Origin: Betaproteobacteria bacterium UKL13-2
GTDB taxonomy: Bacteria; Pseudomonadota; Gammaproteobacteria; Burkholderiales; Usitatibacteraceae
Assembly: GCA_001602455.1 (NCBI GenBank)
Contig: CP012157.1
Span: 2,475,733-2,539,732 of the forward strand
Direction: 5' to 3'
DNA: 64,000 nt
Positions 8,902 to 17,162 of the stretch are shown in pieces. Under the pieces are notes generated by a model. It did no database searches. It had not been told where the DNA came from and was given only the letters and a program-made list of their open reading frames with translations. The position numbers were made by a program, and so were the translations under genes. Within the stretch, counting starts at the first letter, position 1. Every line of letters begins with the position of its first letter.

Positions 8902-9523
8902 ACACCGATGCGCGCGAAACGCCTAAGTACGCCGCCACGGTTTCCATCGACCTACGCACTTCCAGCAAACCATCAGCCTTCAGCGCCTTGAGTAACGCTC
9001 GGCGTTCTTCCACTTTAAGAGTGCGCGGAGTTTTGAGTAGTCGGGCCGCATATCTGTCAATGCGTTGACGGATTGCCTCTGCATTGGCCGGGTCCAGCGA
9101 CTCGCCATGAACGGCATCCGTATCCACCGCGACAAACTGACTCATGGCGCTTTGCAAGCCCTTGAATAGCGACAAATCTAAGTTCAAGCATAGCGCCGCA
9201 ATGTAGTGCCCATCGGCGTCCTTTATCCCAATCGACGTACTCTTGACGGGCCTACCATCCGCAAACTGGTTTGCGTAATTGGGGAGCACCTGCGGGTAGT
9301 CAGGATCAAGAATACGCGCCAAGCCCAACTCGGTGGCAGCGCTGCCAATCTGGCGCCCCGACAGGTTGTTGTGAACCGCCAGGACGGCATGCTTGGGGTC
9401 AAGCAAGTCGTGTACCACTACCTCGCAAAATGGTGCGAACGTCGCCCCCACGCCGTGCGCGACTTGCTTTAATTGATCGAGCAACAGTTTTTGCTCTTTT
9501 GTTTTCTTTGTTTTCTTCGCCAT
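8885..9523 (-). CDS. YheO/DauR-type PAS-HTH transcriptional regulator
   Basis: 212 aa. After a Lys-rich start, residues about 20-125 form the YheO-like PAS domain (F-A-P-F-C-E-V-V-V-H-D-L, S-I-G-I-K-D-A-D-G). A C-terminal DauR-type HTH follows (about 165-212), ending V-A-A-Y-L-G-V-S-R-A-S-V-Y-G-Y. In Pseudomonas, DauR controls D-arginine dehydrogenase and a linked cyclodeaminase homologue; the same pairing occurs here, with the next gene overlapping its stop. It probably senses the substrate or product of the operon. The promoter should lie in 9524-9600. Confidence 0.85.
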   Translation of the reverse strand: MAKKTKKTKEQKLLLDQLKQVAHGVGATFAPFCEVVVHDLLDPKHAVLAVHNNLSGRQIGSAATELGLARILDPDYPQVLPNYANQFADGRPVKSTSIGIKDADGHYIAALCLNLDLSLFKGLQSAMSQFVAVDTDAVHGESLDPANAEAIRQRIDRYAARLLKTPRTLKVEERRALLKALKADGLLEVRRSMETVAAYLGVSRASVYGYAK

Positions 9524-10085
9524 GTGTAAATTATGTTTGAAACTACACTTTTTGTCAATAATTGGACTAATCGTACATATTTAAGACGTGGCGTTGGGAT
9601 TTTTCTCACTGCTCAAGTCAGGCAGTGACACACTCACCACCGACGCGCAAGGCTGAACATTTTATGGGGGCAGCGGGGAGCGGTTAAGCGGGTGAGCCAT
9701 TTTTTGCCTGACCGACCACAGCAGCGCAGGCCGTGTTTGCCAAATACGTGCGGGAGCAAGGCGCGTATTGGTCAAACACCCGGGCGGCGTGTTTTCAGGA
9801 AGCCCCCCACCCGCACCGCAATGACCCTGCACTTGGGTCAGGGACGCGCAGGCGCTTAGGATTACAAAAGGGCACTTCTATAAACCTGCTGCGCGGGCGA
9901 ATCTGTCAGCTCCCGCGTGTGTCAAATTCGTCGCCGTACACTGGGTACGTGTCCGCTCCTCACTGCCAACTTCACCCGCTCGCGACGGTTTTTAGAAGCT
10001 CCCAAATCGGTAAAGTGTCCATTCGGCGGGTGTTTTCAGACATTTTCGCCCCAAACTGCCCGCCGATATTGGACTTTTCGTTTCA
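9524..10085. repeat. intergenic mosaic of repeat families A, B and C
   Basis: No credible gene in 562 bp. In order: the operon promoter zone (AT-rich 9524-9590), a family A left part at 9651-9770 (GGCTGAACATTTTATGGGGG, then TTTTTTGCCTGACCGACCAC and the GTTTGCCAAATACGT block), a complete inverted family B element at 9870-10003, and a family C segment at 10041-10081 ending at the amidohydrolase stop. Short open frames here read through repeat DNA and are not annotated. Confidence 0.65.
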
Positions 10086-12170
10086 CTACTTCGCATCAGT
10101 CGGCGCCTTCACTTGCGTCAACGTCGGCGCCGCCACAAACGGCTTCACGCCCAGCGTGCTGTACAACTCCGACGGAAAATGAATCGCGCCCGACTTCATC
10201 ACTAAACTCACCTTGCGAATATCGCTGATGTTCTTGGATGGGTCGCCCTCGACCAAGATCAAATCCGCATCTTTGCCAACGGTGATCGAGCCGGTGCGTT
10301 CGAGCACCTGCGAGTACTTGGCACCGTTCCATGTCGCGATCTTCAGCACTTCGGCTGGCGGGATTCCCGCCATTACGTACAACTCAAGTTCGCGGTGAAG
10401 GGTGAAACCAGCGATGTCATCTGTGCCCGCCAGCAACGGCACCCCTGCTTGGTGCATCAGCTTCACGAAATCCATCAATTTTTGATAAGATTTTTTGAAC
10501 GCCGCCTCATTTTTGTCCGTCACATCCATCGAGTTGGTGAGCCACGCACGACGAATTGTCGGTGGTACGTTGTTCGCCACAAACTTAAACGACGGATTGG
10601 CTGCCCCCTGGCGTTGCAAGAACATTGCTTCAAACGCGGTCATGGTCGGGTCAACCGCCGTCTTGCGCTCAACCAGCAGCTTGATGAAGTCCTTCACCTG
10701 CGCTGACTCAAGATCGATTTGGTTGGCGTTGTCACCGACTAAGTAGAAGCGCAACAAGGTACGTGTATCGTCGTCACCCTTCACCAGAAAGTTAAGAATG
10801 ACTTGGTTGATGTGCTGGATTTCGTCGTAGCCGGCACGCACCGCTTCTTCGGCACGCATAAAGGCCGGAATGTGCCCGCTGACACGAATGCCGCGCTCTT
10901 TGGCGTAGGCCGTGATCGGTGCAATCCACTCCGGGCGCATCGAGTTGTAAAGCTTGATTTGGCGGAAGCCGTTCTGGCTGTAAAAGTCGATCGCACGTTT
11001 TGCCTCATCGACATTCTTGACGGTGATACCGCTGCTGGCTTTGTATGGGCTGTCACCTTCAATGAAGCCCGTCGGCACAATATGCGGGCCGATGGAGGCA
11101 CCAGCATCGATTTTAGTCGTGAGATCGGCGAGCGCTTCATTGATATTGCCCATGTCGCGTAGCGTGGTTACGCCGCCTGCTACTTGCAGCACCGCATCCC
11201 AAGGGGCAGTGTGGCCATGCATATCAAACAAGCCCGGCAACAGCGTGCGACCTGTTCCGTCGATTACCGTCGCAGCATCGCGTATGGTTGAGCTGGCCGG
11301 ATAGACAGCAGCGATCTTGCCGCGATTTATGTAGACGTCCGACGGGCCGCGCATTTGGGCCGCCTCAGAATCAAACCAACGAATGTTGCGAAACACCGTC
11401 AACCCTGTAGGTTTTTTCACGTAGTTGTCTGCGAGCTTCTTCAGCGTGATGCCATCGGCCTGTAATTGGAGTTTGAGTAATGCTTCAGCGTTCGATTCCC
11501 AGCCCGACTCCAATGCGGAGAAGCCGGGCGACACGACACCGAGCATGCCAGATGTCGCGGGATTCGCTGTTTTCCACATCCAAAGATATGTGGGCTCCAA
11601 ACCAAAACCGGTGATTGCATACAAGGTCACGGGCTTTTTCACCTTGTCGTTGGTGACGGTGGAATCCAAAATCTTAGAAATGGATAGCTGTCCGCTTGGC
11701 AGCGCATCGAGCTTGCCGTCTTTAGCCTTGAGCAGGGCACGCGCCGTGATTGCGCTGGTCTCCATACTGCTTTCAACGGGTACATACATCGATGACGCAG
11801 CACCGGCAGCCGCACCCGTATCCGCCTTCGATTGCCACGTCGCTTTGCCGTTCTTGCGTGTAAAAGTTTCGGCAATCGGCGCGCCGAAGGTGGATTTTCC
11901 GGTTGCGTTGAAATAGGTCATCTGGCCGTTGCCATCGACTGTAATTTCCTCGAAGATGTCAGGGCCGCGCCCGTTCTCCCGGTAGCTGAATTCGGTCTTG
12001 ATCTTGCCGCCGGCAAGTTTGGTCACCGTTTGTTTGCCTGCAACTTTGTTCTGAATCGTAATGATGTGCGACACCGTTGCTGGGGCCGTTACGGCAATCG
12101 ACGAATGTGCAAACGCCAACGCCGAAAATACAATGGCGCCACGCGCTTTGAATAAAAATGATGTGTTCAT
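10086..12170 (-). CDS. exported amidohydrolase (imidazolonepropionase/prolidase-like)
   Basis: 694 aa from the ATG at 12170, preceded by GGGTG; an upstream in-frame ATG at 12191 would add seven residues before the signal peptide. A signal peptide occupies about residues 1-26 (hydrophobic core ending S-S-I-A). A poorly conserved ~270-residue beta-rich region precedes the metal-dependent amidohydrolase barrel. The barrel has D-M-H-G-H-T near residue 317, further metal ligands in S-G-H-I-P and Q-H-I-N, and the catalytic Asp region A-G-T-D-D. It should hydrolyse an amide, cyclic imide or dipeptide bond in the periplasm. A C-terminal relic of a second copy lies at 6625-6717. Confidence 0.8.
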   Translation of the reverse strand: MNTSFLFKARGAIVFSALAFAHSSIAVTAPATVSHIITIQNKVAGKQTVTKLAGGKIKTEFSYRENGRGPDIFEEITVDGNGQMTYFNATGKSTFGAPIAETFTRKNGKATWQSKADTGAAAGAASSMYVPVESSMETSAITARALLKAKDGKLDALPSGQLSISKILDSTVTNDKVKKPVTLYAITGFGLEPTYLWMWKTANPATSGMLGVVSPGFSALESGWESNAEALLKLQLQADGITLKKLADNYVKKPTGLTVFRNIRWFDSEAAQMRGPSDVYINRGKIAAVYPASSTIRDAATVIDGTGRTLLPGLFDMHGHTAPWDAVLQVAGGVTTLRDMGNINEALADLTTKIDAGASIGPHIVPTGFIEGDSPYKASSGITVKNVDEAKRAIDFYSQNGFRQIKLYNSMRPEWIAPITAYAKERGIRVSGHIPAFMRAEEAVRAGYDEIQHINQVILNFLVKGDDDTRTLLRFYLVGDNANQIDLESAQVKDFIKLLVERKTAVDPTMTAFEAMFLQRQGAANPSFKFVANNVPPTIRRAWLTNSMDVTDKNEAAFKKSYQKLMDFVKLMHQAGVPLLAGTDDIAGFTLHRELELYVMAGIPPAEVLKIATWNGAKYSQVLERTGSITVGKDADLILVEGDPSKNISDIRKVSLVMKSGAIHFPSELYSTLGVKPFVAAPTLTQVKAPTDAK

Positions 12171-12256
12171 AGGGCACCCAAAAAAATACACCGCCCACTA
12201 TCACATATCTTTGCGCTGACATGATAAAGACTTCAATGGCCTGGGCGTATGCTCTC

Positions 12257-12329
12257 GCTGGAATGTTTCATGGGCCGCCCGCGGCGTCTAGGCACGCCAA
12301 ACGCGATCCCCATAAAATGTTCAAGTGAG
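12257..12329. repeat. short family A element
   Basis: About 73 bp: GAATGTTTCATGGGCCGCCCGCGG at one end and CCATAAAATGTTCAAGTG at the other, inverted with respect to each other. The interior CGCCCGCGGCGTC block is shared with the longer copy at 58163. It lies between the amidohydrolase and D-cysteine desulfhydrase genes. Confidence 0.5.
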
Positions 12330-12339
12330 CCGCTCAGAC

Positions 12340-13359
12340 TCAGACGTGCGTCACTGGCACCCTCCCCAAGACGGTCTCAGGTGACGCAAACAATGACGGC
12401 ATACCGCCGGTGTGGATGAACAAGACGTTGTCATCTTTTCCGAATGCGCCAGCGCGAACCATGCCGATCAACCCTGCCATGATTTTTCCGGTGTAGGTCG
12501 GATCGAGCGGAATGCCCTCAAGCTGCGCCAGCATTTGCACCGCTTCGACCATGCGCTGGTTCGGCAAAGAGTATTTCGGTCGCCAATAGCCGCCGTCTGT
12601 TTTGACCAACTCGCGTGGCGGCTCGCCATGCATATTCAATAGTTTGGCCGTCGCCAATACTTCGCGATATACGAGGGGTTCCTGATTTTCAGGATCGCGA
12701 CTCACACCAATGCCAGTAATCGGAATGTGCGCATTCATGCCGTACATGCCCGCGACCATGCCCGCGTGCGTGCCGGAACTACCCGAACCGACGATGATGT
12801 GATCAATCGTTAGCGCCTGTTCAAACAACTGCGCCAACATTTCCTGCACACAGGCAACATACCCGAGTGCGCCAATGGCGTTCGAGCCACCTCCTGGGAT
12901 GATGTAGCCCCTGCGGCCCTGCGACGCGAGATCATCCGACACTTTTTGCATAGCGGCCAACATATCGCTGCCTGCGGGTACGACGGTGATATCTTCAACC
13001 CCCATCAGCCGAAACATAAAGTGATTGCCGTTGGCGTCTTCGTCATAACTATTCGGGATGCGCTCTTCAATCACAAAGCGACACTTCAAACCTTCTTTAG
13101 CCGCTGCGGCAAGCGTGATACGACAGTGATTCGATTGTGGCGCGCCACAGGTGATGAGCGTATCCGCGCCTTGGGCTAATGCATCGGCAACCAAAAACTC
13201 CAACTTGCGCGTCTTGTTACCACCGGGGAATAGCCCCAGCATGTCGTCGCGCTTAATGTAAATGTTCGGTCCACCCAGCGCCTTGGTCAGATTTGGCAAC
13301 AACTCAATCGGTGTTGCGAAGGGGGTGTAACGACGACGTGGGAAGCGGGATAAGTCCAT
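12340..13359 (-). CDS. dcyD: D-cysteine desulfhydrase / ACC deaminase family PLP enzyme
   Basis: 339 aa with an AGGAAA ribosome site. Fold-type II PLP enzyme: I-K-R-D-D, then G-G-N-K-T-R-K-L with the PLP lysine (Lys49), substrate loop G-A-P-Q-S-N-H, phosphate-binding G-S-G-S-S-G-T-H, and C-terminal H-T-G-G-M-P. Length matches DcyD, which splits D-cysteine to pyruvate, ammonia and sulfide; 1-aminocyclopropane-carboxylate deaminase is the close alternative. It follows the ABC exporter on the same strand by 66 bp. With the nearby D-amino-acid operon and persulfide genes, a D-Cys/sulfide role is reasonable. Confidence 0.8.
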   Translation of the reverse strand: MDLSRFPRRRYTPFATPIELLPNLTKALGGPNIYIKRDDMLGLFPGGNKTRKLEFLVADALAQGADTLITCGAPQSNHCRITLAAAAKEGLKCRFVIEERIPNSYDEDANGNHFMFRLMGVEDITVVPAGSDMLAAMQKVSDDLASQGRRGYIIPGGGSNAIGALGYVACVQEMLAQLFEQALTIDHIIVGSGSSGTHAGMVAGMYGMNAHIPITGIGVSRDPENQEPLVYREVLATAKLLNMHGEPPRELVKTDGGYWRPKYSLPNQRMVEAVQMLAQLEGIPLDPTYTGKIMAGLIGMVRAGAFGKDDNVLFIHTGGMPSLFASPETVLGRVPVTHV

Positions 13360-13425
13360 GGGGCGTTTTCCTGGTTGATGTAAACGTAGGGGATTGGTTG
13401 TGGTGATTGTCCGACGGACGCGCAG

Positions 13426-15309
13426 TTAGTGGCTCGCCACCATGATAGGCGTAGTACAAAGGTCGCGCAGCTCTGTGTCGTCGAGTGCATCCCCCAAAAA
13501 TCCTCCGCTTTGATGCGCCCACAGCCTTGCATAGAGCCCGTCTTGCTTGAGCAGGCTTTGATGGTCGCCGGTCTCCACCACGCGGCCTTGGTCCAGCACG
13601 ATCAACCGATCCATCGCCGCGATGGTTGAGAGCCGATGGGCGATGGCGACCACAGTTTTGCCTTCCATGAGTTTATAGAGGCTCGCCTGAATCGCGGCTT
13701 CAACTTCCGAATCTAGTGCGCTGGTCGCTTCATCGAGCAACAAAATCGGCGCGTCTTTTAACTTCACCCGCGCAATCGCGATGCGCTGGCGCTGACCGCC
13801 AGAGAGTTTCACGCCCCGCTCGCCCACATGTGCATCGTATCCTTGCCGTCCCTTGGGGTCGGTGAGTTGCTGAATAAACTCGTGCGCCTCGGCGCGTTTT
13901 GCGGCAGCGATCATGTCTTCATCGGTTGCATCCGGCCGACCGTAGACAATGTTGTCGCGCACCGAGCGGTGCATCAAAGACGTATCTTGCGTCACCATGC
14001 CAATGTGGGTTCGCAGGCTATCTTGTGTCACGTTCGCAATGTCTTGACCGTCAATCAATATGCGGCCACTGCCCACATCGTAGAAGCGCAACAACAAATT
14101 CACGATGGTCGATTTACCCGCACCGGAACGGCCAACTAAACCGATCTTCTCACCAGGACGAATGATCAGGCTCAAGCTATCGATCACCTTCCGATTACCA
14201 CCATAGTTGAATGTCACGTTGTCAAACTGAATTTCACCTTTCGTGACCTGTAACGCCTTTGCATCAGGCTTATCCACAATGCTCTGCGGCCGCGAGAGTA
14301 TGGTCATCCCATCACGCACCGTACCGACGTGTTCAAACAGCGCGGCAAATTCCCACATCACCCAATGCGAGATACCGTTCAAACGCAATGCCATGGCCGT
14401 GGCGGCCGCCACCGCGCCCACACCGACTTCCCCCTTCGTCCAGAGCCAAAGCGTGACACCAGCGGTTGAGCCGATCAGCAACACACTCAAGGTTTGATTC
14501 ATCACTTCAAAGGCAGTGATCATGCGCCACTGCTGGTACACCGTCTGCATGAAATCCTGCATCGCAGACTTCGCATAACCCGCTTCGCGATTGGTATGCG
14601 AAAACAACTTGACGGTGGCGATGTTGGTATAGGCATCCGTGACCCTGCCCGTCATCAGCGAGCGCGCATCCGCCTGTTCTTGTGCGACCTTCGCCAAGCG
14701 TGGTACAAAATAAATCACCGCCAACACATAAAGCACCAGCCAGCCGAGAAACGGGCCAAGAATCCACAAATCGAAGTTGCCAACAATGGCAATCATCGTC
14801 ACAAAATAGATCAGCACAAACACCATGATGTCGGCCAAAATCATCCACACATCACGCACCGCGAGTGCGGTTTGCATCACCTTCGTCGCCACGCGACCTG
14901 CAAATTCATCCTGATAGAAACTCAGGCTTTGACTCAGCATGTGGCGATGAAAGCGCCAACGGAGAAGCATCGGGAAGTTACCCGCCATGGCTTGATGCTT
15001 GAGTAGCGCCTGAAGCGCCTGCACCAATGGGCTCGCAATCAAAATTGCCGCGAGGATGAGCAAATGCGTGCGATGTGTCGTCCAGAGTTGGGAAGGCTCT
15101 GCCTTTGCAAGCCAATCCACCACATCGCCCAGCATGCTGAATAGATACGCTTCAAACACGCCGATGGCAGCCGTGCAAAGCGTCATGCCAAGCAGGTATG
15201 GACGCAACCCCTTGGACGCCGCCCACATGAATGCGCCGAAGGTCGCCGGGGTCGGTCCGGGTGCGGCTTCGGGGTAGGGATTAACGAGTTTTTCGAAGTA
15301 GGAGAACAA
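13426..15309 (-). CDS. ABC transporter, fused permease and ATPase
   Basis: 627 aa starting at TTG (the following F-S-Y-F-E-K-L-V-N-P-Y-P is the usual N-terminus of this exporter group; no good ATG nearby). A type-IV ABC exporter: six-helix transmembrane domain (about 35-330) and one ATPase domain with Walker A G-R-S-G-A-G-K-S-T near 395, signature L-S-G-G-Q-R-Q-R near 501, Walker B I-L-L-L-D-E-A-T near 521, and the H-loop A-H-R-L-S. It works as a homodimer in the inner membrane exporting a lipid, drug or peptide; substrate not predictable. Confidence 0.9.
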   Translation of the reverse strand: MFSYFEKLVNPYPEAAPGPTPATFGAFMWAASKGLRPYLLGMTLCTAAIGVFEAYLFSMLGDVVDWLAKAEPSQLWTTHRTHLLILAAILIASPLVQALQALLKHQAMAGNFPMLLRWRFHRHMLSQSLSFYQDEFAGRVATKVMQTALAVRDVWMILADIMVFVLIYFVTMIAIVGNFDLWILGPFLGWLVLYVLAVIYFVPRLAKVAQEQADARSLMTGRVTDAYTNIATVKLFSHTNREAGYAKSAMQDFMQTVYQQWRMITAFEVMNQTLSVLLIGSTAGVTLWLWTKGEVGVGAVAAATAMALRLNGISHWVMWEFAALFEHVGTVRDGMTILSRPQSIVDKPDAKALQVTKGEIQFDNVTFNYGGNRKVIDSLSLIIRPGEKIGLVGRSGAGKSTIVNLLLRFYDVGSGRILIDGQDIANVTQDSLRTHIGMVTQDTSLMHRSVRDNIVYGRPDATDEDMIAAAKRAEAHEFIQQLTDPKGRQGYDAHVGERGVKLSGGQRQRIAIARVKLKDAPILLLDEATSALDSEVEAAIQASLYKLMEGKTVVAIAHRLSTIAAMDRLIVLDQGRVVETGDHQSLLKQDGLYARLWAHQSGGFLGDALDDTELRDLCTTPIMVASH

Positions 15310-15578
15310 GGGCTGGGCTCTAGGGGTAATCGGTCATTTTAAGCGCGCCGATGCGTCGGGCTCGAAACCAACTGACCTCCTCCCCGCCAGCCGTACCATC
15401 TGAAACTAGAAAAGTCCGCCATTTCTTGCAGACTGGCGTTGTAATAATGCGAACAAAGCGTTGGGCTTGATAAGACGTTGGGCGTGATAGGACGTAAGCC
15501 CAACCTGCTCGCTACCGGCGGCGGGGCATTAAGTCAGAAACTCGTATAATTTCTAAATCTTTACCAGAGAAATCGTTT

Positions 15579-16106
15579 ATGGATATTACAATCTTGCGAA
15601 ACAAACTTCAGAGATGGAGCTTTCCATTAGGCCCATTCTTATCTATTGAAGATGTTTATGTTGAAATGGAAGAAGAAGTTCATCGACTCGGATCAATATC
15701 TGCAAATCAATTAGTAGAAGCTCTGGTTAAGCTAGAAGCTGAAGGCGATCCCCTCTGGGAAACTTTGGATGAACTTATTGCCACATGGTATTCTAGAAAA
15801 TACCCGGCTGATTTGACAGAGGCTTTGCTTCAAAATCTCTGCCCAATGGGCCCCCCATCAATAGTTGGGCTATTGGGGTGTACCAGCATTAGCGATAAGA
15901 CAGTTAAAAAACTAAAGCAAATTATAGATTTAAACAATGCTAGCGATGATTTATTAGAAGCCTTTGTGGGTACTATAGGCGATATTGGTAGTGTAGAAGA
16001 CTTGGAACTCTTAGATTCTTTACAAAAGAGGCAAAATTTAGCCATCACGATTAAGGAAGAAATAAAAATTGCCGTCTCCAATATTCACGATAGAGTTATG
16101 ACTTAG
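15579..16106 (+). CDS. orphan acidic helical protein in an AT-rich islet
   Basis: 175 aa, not recognised. AGAGAAA precedes the ATG. Helical and acidic, with HEAT-like leucine spacing; W-x-T-L-D-E-L-I-A-T-W-Y and P-x-D-L-T-E-A-L-L stand out. Base composition is clearly richer in A+T than the flanking ABC and SelO genes, suggesting acquisition. It is followed 20 bp later by another AT-rich orphan and then IS3 debris. Size, composition and setting resemble orphan immunity genes of polymorphic toxin systems, but no toxin gene is adjacent; that reading is speculation. Confidence 0.6.
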   Translation: MDITILRNKLQRWSFPLGPFLSIEDVYVEMEEEVHRLGSISANQLVEALVKLEAEGDPLWETLDELIATWYSRKYPADLTEALLQNLCPMGPPSIVGLLGCTSISDKTVKKLKQIIDLNNASDDLLEAFVGTIGDIGSVEDLELLDSLQKRQNLAITIKEEIKIAVSNIHDRVMT

Positions 16107-16126
16107 GACTTAGCAACGGAATCAGC

Positions 16127-16498
16127 ATGAAAACCATCAAATTAAAAGATGTGCCCTTGCAATCTTTGAAAATTCCAACAGGTTGGACGGTTACATGGAA
16201 CCAATTTTATGATATTGAGCCAAACTCAAATATATATTTGGACGGATTACCAGATGGTGACGTATGGGAGTTGTTTTTACAAGATTTACTCCAGCTAAAA
16301 CACTTTAATAAAAATATAATTTTAGACTTAGGTTGGACACCAGAAGCAAACCCGGAAGGCAGCTATCTTTTACAAGTAATCGCTGATGAAGATTGGTCAA
16401 CACCTATTGTGGTATATAAATCAAAAAACAAAAGTGAAGTTGTGGGGAAAATAGACGACTTATTACTAAAAATAGCTTCTGGGGATATAGAAGTATAA
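16127..16498 (+). CDS. orphan small protein, immunity-like by context
   Basis: 123 aa, unrecognised. Probably co-transcribed with the previous gene (20-bp gap). AT-rich, with T-V-T-W-N-Q-F-Y-D-I near the start, a central L-D-L-G-W-T-P-E, and a hydrophobic strand ending I-V-V-Y-K-S-K; no signal peptide or membrane segment. The alternating beta/alpha pattern and tryptophan-rich strands suit a compact cytoplasmic protein such as an immunity factor. Function unproven. Confidence 0.6.
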   Translation: MKTIKLKDVPLQSLKIPTGWTVTWNQFYDIEPNSNIYLDGLPDGDVWELFLQDLLQLKHFNKNIILDLGWTPEANPEGSYLLQVIADEDWSTPIVVYKSKNKSEVVGKIDDLLLKIASGDIEV

Positions 16499-16579
16499 AT
16501 AAGCCGGTCAAAATGAGGTTGGTTGCGTATTTCGGGTACGAACGATAGCAGGATAATCCTGATATTGGAGGGTGCGGAA

Positions 16580-16975
16580 ATGAAACGATTACCGAAGCAG
16601 ACCTACACGCTGGAATTTAAGCAAGCAGCGATTCAGCGGATGGAAGTAGCAGGCAAGAAGCAGGCAGACGTGGCGCGAGAGCTGGGTTTGGCAAACACGG
16701 GACACGTACCCCGTGTACGGCGAGCACCGCAGGCGCGAAATGTGCCCGCTCGCGACGGTTTCGAGAAGTTCCCATGAGTGCCAAGCGTTCATCGCCAATA
16801 TGAAGGCGGTATCGAGCATGAGTCGTAAAGGCAATTGCTGGGATAGTGCGCCGATGGAAAGCTGGTTCAACAGCCTGAAGAATGAGCGAGTCTTCCATCG
16901 GCGCTATCAGACTCGCGGCGAGGTTCAGGCTGATTTGTTTGATTACATCGAAGTGTTTTTACAACCGGGAAGTCA
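16580..16975 (+). pseudogene. collapsed IS3-family transposase (orfA start joined to orfB end)
   Basis: An orfA N-terminus (ATG 16580; Y-T-L-E-F-K-Q-A-A-I then V-A-R-E-L-G-L-A of the HTH) runs to about 16690. After a family B half-element the sequence resumes with the orfB C-terminus from about 16779: S-M-S-R-K-G-N-C-W-D-S-A-P-M-E-S, H-R-R-Y-Q-T-R and L-F-D-Y-I-E-V-F of the rve core. The DDE catalytic middle is missing, so it is dead. The join coincides with GGGTTTGGCAAAC, shared by the transposase and the B repeat. Confidence 0.75.
16686..16773. repeat. family B half-element inside the IS3 remnant
   Basis: Contains the GGCAAACACGGGACACGTACC block and the right terminus GAGAAGTTCCC of family B, but not the left terminus. 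Confidence 0.6.
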
Positions 16976-17162
16976 GCAAATGTCAGCGCCAGAACGAAAA
17001 AGTTATGTGCAAGCCTGGCGCTTCTTTCAGGGCGCCTCAGAAATTTGGTCAGCTAGGCGGCCACGCGCTACGTCTGCTATTGGCCGATTCTGCACAACTC
17101 GCGCACTTTCCACACGCTTGGCAATCGTTCAATTCCAATCGCTTTTCTGGCAACACGCCAAT

